Source of the DNA: Gardnerella vaginalis
Lineage (GTDB): Bacteria > Actinomycetota > Actinomycetes > Actinomycetales > Bifidobacteriaceae
Assembly (NCBI RefSeq): GCF_040427915.1
Contig: NZ_JBETXJ010000002.1
Span: forward strand, 1,054,001-1,118,000
DNA length: 64,000 nucleotides
Direction: 5' to 3'
The notes under the pieces were generated by a model. It saw only the letters and a list, made by a program, of their open reading frames with translations, was not told the DNA's origin and searched no databases. Each line of letters starts with the position of its first letter. Within the stretch, counting starts at the first letter, position 1. Both the position numbers and the translations under genes were made by a program. Shown one piece after another: positions 58,902-64,000 of the stretch.

Positions 58902-59516
58902 TTACCACGGCTTGTTACTTGAATCTTCTTGTTTAGAAGACTTTGTTTTTCCAGACTTATTATTTGAATCATTATTGCTGTAATCTTTTTCGGATTGGTT
59001 TATTTGATTCTGGTCTTGATCCTTTTGATTGTTTTGTTTTAATAAGTCTTCGACCTTCTTTTTTTGAGAATCGCTTAAACTAGAATTCCCAGATTTGTCT
59101 CGCAAATTATTTTTTTGGTTTCGGTCATTATAGTTAGATTGTGTATTAGAATCAGTATTCTTTTTATCTTCATCAATTTGTTTTTGTAAGAATCTAGTAA
59201 GTCTTTTAGATATTAGTGCGTTGTGCTCAATACTATTTTTTATATGAGGTAAAAGAATAGTGTATGGCGATTTTGCTTCGTTAAATTGATCATCAACTTG
59301 TTTTTGAGATACGAGCAATATTTCTCTATCTGCATCAACTTTTTTTGACGCTTTTATGTTATTTATTAGTGATTTTGTTGCAGAATTATACGTTGATTCT
59401 GCTTTAAGATTAGTAATAGACAAATAAGCTGATATAACGCATAAGGCTATAACAATAGAAGATAAAGTAACAAGAGAAAATCTTAGGAGCGACTTAGGTG
59501 TGATTCTGCTAATCAT
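58902..59516 (-). CDS. Membrane-anchored low-complexity protein (last gene of the MoxR-VWA operon)
   Basis: 204 residues. An N-terminal TM helix at about 16 to 35 (LVTLSSIVIALCVISAYLS) is followed by a helical region. The C-terminal 90 residues are very rich in Asn, Lys, Asp, Gln and Ser. The start overlaps the stop of the upstream VWA gene by ATGA (59513-59516). It may correspond to the BatC/BatE-type last gene of aerotolerance-like operons, but no TPR repeats are visible. No function assigned. Confidence 0.7.
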   Translation of the reverse strand: MISRITPKSLLRFSLVTLSSIVIALCVISAYLSITNLKAESTYNSATKSLINNIKASKKVDADREILLVSQKQVDDQFNEAKSPYTILLPHIKNSIEHNALISKRLTRFLQKQIDEDKKNTDSNTQSNYNDRNQKNNLRDKSGNSSLSDSQKKKVEDLLKQNNQKDQDQNQINQSEKDYSNNDSNNKSGKTKSSKQEDSSNKPW

Positions 59517-60550
59517 ATAAGCTTCCTTGATTTTGTAATCCAGCATGATAATTCCCAAAGAATCAATATGCTTGCAAGAATAGCAAAAGGCCAAACGATT
59601 GGCTCAGGTCTAAGTCTCGGCTTAACAGTATTGTTCTGTCTCCATTGTTTAGAAAGAATATTTTTTGCTTCTAATCCAATAGAGTGATTTTTGCTAGAGT
59701 CAACATATTTTCCACTAATCTCATCAGCTATATTTTTAAGATTCTGCGGATCCATCTTAGATATTCCAGGTTTTCCTGTAGATGGGTCAATAATCCATTT
59801 ACCAGATTGTTTTGTAGAAGAATCTGTAGAATTTATATCATCTAAATCATTTAACTTAGTGGTGGTATTTGGGATTTTCCCGCCATTTTTAGAACCTACG
59901 CCAATAACATAAGCATGATTCATGTATCCGCGTAGAGATGAGAATGTTCTACGCTTTCTAGAAGTTGTTTCTTCTCCATCGCTTATTAAATATAAAACTG
60001 TAACGTCTTGCGGATGAGCATCATGAATTGCCTTAGCTTCAAGAAGGGTCTTATCTAGTGGAGCATCCAAACTAGTTCCGTTTGAAACTCCAACAGGTTC
60101 AGTGTTGATAGTATCAACCCAATTTTCAATTGCATTAGAATCTGGCGTAAGTGGAACATCAACACTAGAAGACGCTCCAAATCTAATAGCAGTAAAACTT
60201 GCGTTTATGTAATTATTTGTAATTTGTTTTATTATTTGTTTTGCAGAATTAAACCTAGTGGTTGTGTTGTTGTTTAAATCCTTAGAATCATTAACATTCA
60301 TAGAGCCGGTAACATCTAAAACAAATATAACATTTGTAGCATTAAGAGAGCGTTGCAATGTGCTTTTCATAACACAAGGGCATAATGCGCAAATAGCTAG
60401 AAGAACGCATATTAACACTCTTCGAACCCTCATATAAATTGTTTCGTCCGAACTAAAGTTTTTGCGATTAATTGGGAAAACTTCATATAACGCCAAAATG
60501 CCAAGAATCGCAATAGCAACTAGCGAAATCCAACTAAAAGATATTTTCAT
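59513..60550 (-). CDS. VWA-domain membrane protein 2
   Basis: 345 residues. N-terminal TM helix (ISLVAIAILGILALYEVF) and a second one near residue 55. The von Willebrand A domain (about 75 to 270) has the MIDAS-like motif FVLDVTGSMNVND near residue 78, with Thr in place of the first Ser. The later strand VTVLYLISDGEETTS carries a second metal ligand. A C-terminal TM helix follows (IVWPFAILASILILWELS). The start overlaps the upstream VWA gene by ATGA (60547-60550). BatA/BatB-like. Confidence 0.85.
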   Translation of the reverse strand: MKISFSWISLVAIAILGILALYEVFPINRKNFSSDETIYMRVRRVLICVLLAICALCPCVMKSTLQRSLNATNVIFVLDVTGSMNVNDSKDLNNNTTTRFNSAKQIIKQITNNYINASFTAIRFGASSSVDVPLTPDSNAIENWVDTINTEPVGVSNGTSLDAPLDKTLLEAKAIHDAHPQDVTVLYLISDGEETTSRKRRTFSSLRGYMNHAYVIGVGSKNGGKIPNTTTKLNDLDDINSTDSSTKQSGKWIIDPSTGKPGISKMDPQNLKNIADEISGKYVDSSKNHSIGLEAKNILSKQWRQNNTVKPRLRPEPIVWPFAILASILILWELSCWITKSRKLI

Positions 60551-61737
60551 CGTTTTATCCTTCTCGCTGAAATAAGCCAGAGAGTTACAAAAATAACCGC
60601 AAATATTGTTGCAATACTAGGATCGTCGCTTAAAGCTGACTGTGTAGAGTCCTTTTGCATAATTGTGTGCTGCTGTTCAATTTTACGTACCAAAGCTAAA
60701 ACAGAATCAGAATTATGCTGAGTTAAGAAAATGCCACCATTTTTTTCAATAAGTTCACGCATCTGATTAGTAGTGTTCTCATTTTCGCTTTGAGTAGATC
60801 CAGAATACAATCCATCGACTTGAATATTAGCTCGCTTTGTTAAATCTAAAGCTTGCTTAAGAGAGTAAACTGGTTTTCCAGAAACAACATTATCTGTAGC
60901 TAAAACAATAGATGCACTACGATTAAGACGATTATGAGGTTTTTGGGAGTTGCTAGAAGAACCATATACAACTCCAGGAATCATTGCAGCGCAACTAACA
61001 AGACCATCGCCAATTAAGGATGTTGCTTCTTTTCGATTTTGCGTGCCATCAAGCCAAGTGGAAATCTGCTGATATTGGCGCTGTTGCATATTGTCGATTT
61101 TGTCTTGTGTTTGAACTCCATCCAACAACTTAGAAGCGTACTGCAACTGTTTTTTAACAAGTGAATAATCATCTGTAAGAGGAAAAACAGTTCTAGAAGT
61201 TGAATTAAAAATACTCAAACCAATGCGCTCGCCTTGAAAATGCTCAACAAATTTCAAATAAGCGTTAATAACTTCCAGATCATACGGCAGAGTAGATCCA
61301 GAAACGTCTAAACATAGAACAATATCTCTAGAGCTTGATTGTTCGTTCGCATTTAAAACTCTTGAAGGTCTAGAGCTGAGAATTGTAGTGCATATAAGAG
61401 CTAGGACAAGCATTATAAAAGAGAATTTGCGAAGAATATTCCATAGTCTCCATTTTCTAGCACATAAACTTCCTTGCAAATCCTCGTCTAAAGTAAATGT
61501 TCTCAAAAAGCTTGATTCTAAAATGTTTTGTGAATTATACGAATGATTCTTTAAGCTGTGTCGTTTAACCTCACTAATCACTAATACAGTTATAAGAATT
61601 ATTACGCTTGCTAAAACACCAAAAAATAGGACTACTGGCCATTTAAGTCGCATAGAGAAAATAGATGAAACTAGTGTTGAACAGTTATATATTTGGTAGT
61701 TACATAATGTTGAGAATGATAATGTGGAGAATGTCAT
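60547..61737 (-). CDS. VWA-domain membrane protein 1
   Basis: 396 residues. N-terminal TM helix at about 35 to 55 (VVLFFGVLASVIILITVLVI) and another near 95 to 112. The VWA domain (about 135 to 370) has the MIDAS motif LCLDVSGSTLPYD near residue 143 and SIVLATDNVVSG downstream. It ends in a TM helix (SIATIFAVIFVTLWLI) and a short basic tail. The start overlaps the upstream gene by ATGA (61734-61737), and the first 28 residues are poorly conserved in character. BatA-like. Confidence 0.85.
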   Translation of the reverse strand: MTFSTLSFSTLCNYQIYNCSTLVSSIFSMRLKWPVVLFFGVLASVIILITVLVISEVKRHSLKNHSYNSQNILESSFLRTFTLDEDLQGSLCARKWRLWNILRKFSFIMLVLALICTTILSSRPSRVLNANEQSSSRDIVLCLDVSGSTLPYDLEVINAYLKFVEHFQGERIGLSIFNSTSRTVFPLTDDYSLVKKQLQYASKLLDGVQTQDKIDNMQQRQYQQISTWLDGTQNRKEATSLIGDGLVSCAAMIPGVVYGSSSNSQKPHNRLNRSASIVLATDNVVSGKPVYSLKQALDLTKRANIQVDGLYSGSTQSENENTTNQMRELIEKNGGIFLTQHNSDSVLALVRKIEQQHTIMQKDSTQSALSDDPSIATIFAVIFVTLWLISARRIKR

Positions 61738-62267
61738 CTTTTATTCTCCTTTGTTTTCCAACTTTCTAGCAGAATAAGAACCCATCTTGCACCTTGATCC
61801 ACATCTGTATTTTTAGCTTGATTATTATATGTGCTATCTGCAAATTCAGGAGGATATAATGCTGCGATTGTTTGTCTTAAAAGATCTGCTCCATGAGTGT
61901 TTTTCCAAGATTTTCTAAGTGAACTAATTTCTCCAAGTGTATGCGATTTAATGTTTTCGCCACTCATTATGGAAACATATTGTCTAGCTATTTGCGCTAA
62001 TTTTGCAAAAGCCTGATCTTTCTCAATTTTATTTTCATGATATTGACTTACCACTAAATCAATCTTTTTACGCCATTCTTGCTTATTGGCATTCATTGTA
62101 TGGGCAGCATTTTTAACTTTTTGCTTAGAATCCACTTTAGTGTTTATTTTATAGATTGCAACATATAGAACTACGAAAGCAGCGCATGCGATTATTAGAC
62201 TTAAGCCAATAAATGTAAATAGCATTGAATCATCGTTTAGAATTTTATTAACATCAAGAATACTCAT
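61734..62267 (-). CDS. Membrane protein between DUF58 and VWA genes
   Basis: 177 residues. One TM helix at about 17 to 40 (TFIGLSLIIACAAFVVLYVAI), then a helical cytoplasmic domain containing AKLAQIARQYVSIMSGENIKSH and LRQTIAALYPPEFADS. Its place in the operon matches the DUF4381-like position of MoxR-VWA operons, but the family is not confirmed. It starts 12 bases after the DUF58 gene and overlaps the following VWA gene. Confidence 0.75.
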   Translation of the reverse strand: MSILDVNKILNDDSMLFTFIGLSLIIACAAFVVLYVAIYKINTKVDSKQKVKNAAHTMNANKQEWRKKIDLVVSQYHENKIEKDQAFAKLAQIARQYVSIMSGENIKSHTLGEISSLRKSWKNTHGADLLRQTIAALYPPEFADSTYNNQAKNTDVDQGARWVLILLESWKTKENKR

Positions 62268-62279
62268 CGACTTACCCCA

Positions 62280-63314
62280 CTAGCTCAAGCGTAAATCTTT
62301 ATTGCTTTTAGCGCCAGAAAACATACTCTGTAATGTAGCTTTCGATATAAATTTCGTCGAAGAATGGAATATTTGTTCACTAGAAGAACCGCGTATAAGC
62401 GACGACCCTGTATTATTTAGAATTTCGTGCAATGCGTTATTGACAAAAGCTCTATGTGTATTAACTTCTTTAGCGCAAGAATCATCTTTTAAGAATGCTG
62501 GGATCTCTCGCATTGTTGTACCGTCAATTATTGGCGTGAGTTTATATGAATTAAATGGATTAATTGGACATATTGTTACCACTATCAGTGAGTGGAGTCT
62601 TGAAATTTTTTGCAAATCATCAAAATGTTTTGACGAAATTGCATATTCATCCGTAATAATTACTATTAATCCGCGTGATTGATTAATTGAATTAGCAAAA
62701 TTTATGATCGTATTTGTATCTCTAAGTTTTTTACGTGTTTTATATATATTTTTATCCAGATTACGTTCAAAATCAGGAAGATTCCTAGATGAAGGAATCT
62801 TTATAATATCGTTACCGTCAAATAAAACGCAGTTTAATGAATCATTACGTTTTAGACTTAAAGACGCAAAGAAACACGCTGAATTAGAAGCAGCCTCGTA
62901 CAAATACTCGTTAAGTCCATTATAAGAACATGAAGCATTCATGTTCGCGCTAGAATCTACAAGAATCCAAGTCTTAGAAGAACAGTTTCTTTCTCTAGAA
63001 GAAACCATTGGTTCACCAAGTCTAGCGCTAGCTTTCCAGTTCATCATTCTAGCTTCATCACCAGGCTGCCATGAGTGAATGTCAACTAAATCACCATTTC
63101 CAAAATTATGATTGGACGGATGCTCTCCTTCAAAAATGCCCAACGATTTTTTGGCTACAGGTAAATTCAGACGATTATCTAATTCTTCAATCTTTCGCCT
63201 AATCTTTTTAGCAGAATTTGAAACTAATAAGCTTCTTTTAGTATCTTGTAGCACAAAATCAGATTTTGTAAAAGACTTGAATATTCTTGTAAAAAACGTA
63301 TTTACAAAGATCAT
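62280..63314 (-). CDS. DUF58-domain protein
   Basis: 344 residues. The DUF58 hallmark is DLVDIHSWQPGDEARMMNWKASARLGEPM (residues about 65 to 95), followed by a VWA-like fold with TWILVDSSANMNASC and LIVIITDEYAISS. No TM helix at the N terminus. The start overlaps the moxR stop by ATGA (63311-63314). In known operons the MoxR ATPase and DUF58 protein act as a chaperone pair for VWA proteins. Confidence 0.9.
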   Translation of the reverse strand: MIFVNTFFTRIFKSFTKSDFVLQDTKRSLLVSNSAKKIRRKIEELDNRLNLPVAKKSLGIFEGEHPSNHNFGNGDLVDIHSWQPGDEARMMNWKASARLGEPMVSSRERNCSSKTWILVDSSANMNASCSYNGLNEYLYEAASNSACFFASLSLKRNDSLNCVLFDGNDIIKIPSSRNLPDFERNLDKNIYKTRKKLRDTNTIINFANSINQSRGLIVIITDEYAISSKHFDDLQKISRLHSLIVVTICPINPFNSYKLTPIIDGTTMREIPAFLKDDSCAKEVNTHRAFVNNALHEILNNTGSSLIRGSSSEQIFHSSTKFISKATLQSMFSGAKSNKDLRLS

Positions 63315-64000
63315 GGTGCAGGAACCGTTTTCACTATTGCGTCAATAATCTGATCACTTGTAATAGAATCAGCTAAAGCTTCAAAAGTAAGAAGAATCCT
63401 GTGTCTAAGAACATCATGAGCAAACTTTTTAACGTCTTCCGGTATTACGTAATCTCTTCCAGAAAGCAAAGCTTGAGCTTGACCAATGCGGATCAAAGCA
63501 ATAGAAGCTCTAGGGCTTGCGCCCATTCTAACTAGAGAAGAAATAGTTTTAAGAGGGTGACTACCTTCTCCTCTAGAAGTTGCAACAATATCTACTGCAT
63601 ACTTCATAACTGCTTCCGAAACATGTACTCTGCGAGTTGCCGATCTTAAGAAAGTGACATCCTGAAGGCTAATCTTTTGATTATTTAAAGATTCTGGATT
63701 GAAAACGTCACTACCTCTATTGGTTAAAAGCTTCAGCATACTAACTTCTTCGTTGAAGGAAGGATACGACATAATTGCTTTAATCATAAAGCGATCCATT
63801 TGTGCTTCTGGAAGATTAAAAGTTCCTTCTTCTTCAATAGGGTTTTGTGTAGCGATAACCATAAAAGGCTGAGGAAGATTAATGCGTTCTCCACCAATAG
63901 TTGTGGCGCCTTCTGCCATTGCTTCAAGCATAGCGGATTGTGTTTTTGCGTTAGAACGATTAATTTCATCTAGAAGAATTACGTTAGCGTGAATAGGTCC
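63311..64000 (-). CDS. MoxR-family AAA ATPase, partial (5' end beyond window)
   Basis: The C-terminal part of a MoxR ATPase; the frame stays open to base 64000. Visible features are the Walker B segment VILLDEINR, QPFMVIATQNPIEEEGTFNLPEAQMDRFMI (sensor 1 and arginine finger region) and the lid helix block SPRASIALIRIGQAQALLSGRDYVIPEDV. The Walker A and start lie outside the window. It heads a run of six tightly packed genes on the minus strand. Confidence 0.93.
   Translation of the reverse strand, partial: GPIHANVILLDEINRSNAKTQSAMLEAMAEGATTIGGERINLPQPFMVIATQNPIEEEGTFNLPEAQMDRFMIKAIMSYPSFNEEVSMLKLLTNRGSDVFNPESLNNQKISLQDVTFLRSATRRVHVSEAVMKYAVDIVATSRGEGSHPLKTISSLVRMGASPRASIALIRIGQAQALLSGRDYVIPEDVKKFAHDVLRHRILLTFEALADSITSDQIIDAIVKTVPAP

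Overview
The window looks like a chromosomal segment of a low-GC member of the Bifidobacteriaceae, most likely Gardnerella. The evidence is AT-rich actinobacterial core gene content and order (sigA, then parE and parC, sepH, a DUF4193 gene, dut, relA), pyruvate formate-lyase with its activase, a PASTA-type Ser/Thr kinase, and an LPXTG surface protein. The species call is inference from gene content and base composition. I saw no prophage, insertion sequence or CRISPR array; this is mostly core genome.

Layout. 1-8.0 kb: end of tyrS, a disordered/TPR protein, a NagD-like phosphatase, tlyA, nadK, recN and a HAD phosphatase, all on the plus strand. 8.0-12.3 kb: rnpB (RNase P RNA) on the minus strand, then hpf and secA. 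12.3-17.3 kb: a small membrane protein, plsC, a PknB-like kinase with four PASTA domains and a polyprenyl diphosphate synthase. 17.4-27.7 kb: a DUF4192-like gene, sigA, parE, a sortase-anchored surface protein with a C10 tract in its reading frame, and parC. 27.8-34.5 kb: a phosphodiesterase, sepH, DUF4193, dut, relA and a cyclophilin. 34.6-40.0 kb: a TPP riboswitch with a ThiE-ThiC fusion, then the metQ-metN-metI methionine importer with a strong hairpin between metQ and metN. 40.3-46.1 kb: nadE (probably leaderless), pflB, pflA and a small membrane protein. 46.3-52.2 kb: RNase D, trigger factor, a ClC channel, clpP1-clpP2 and tRNA-Arg(ACG). 52.3-56.8 kb: HU, a large flippase-like membrane protein with a kinase-like middle domain, and purB. 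56.9-64.0 kb (minus strand): a WXG-like small protein paired with a large alpha/beta hydrolase, and a tightly overlapped MoxR-DUF58-VWA-VWA membrane operon whose first gene leaves the window.

How the genes work together. Much of the window handles envelope and stress biology: protein export (secA), folding and proteolysis (tig, clpP1P2), the stringent response and ribosome hibernation (relA, hpf), division and wall signalling (sepH, PASTA kinase), lipid synthesis (plsC, polyprenyl synthase) and fermentative pyruvate cleavage (pflBA). The items most worth a second look are the C10 tract in the surface-protein gene, the WXG-like/hydrolase pair, the kinase-like domain in the flippase protein, helically phased ATGCCTT repeats over the sigA promoter, and the metQ/metN attenuator-like hairpin. 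All family calls come from reading motifs by eye; no database search was run.
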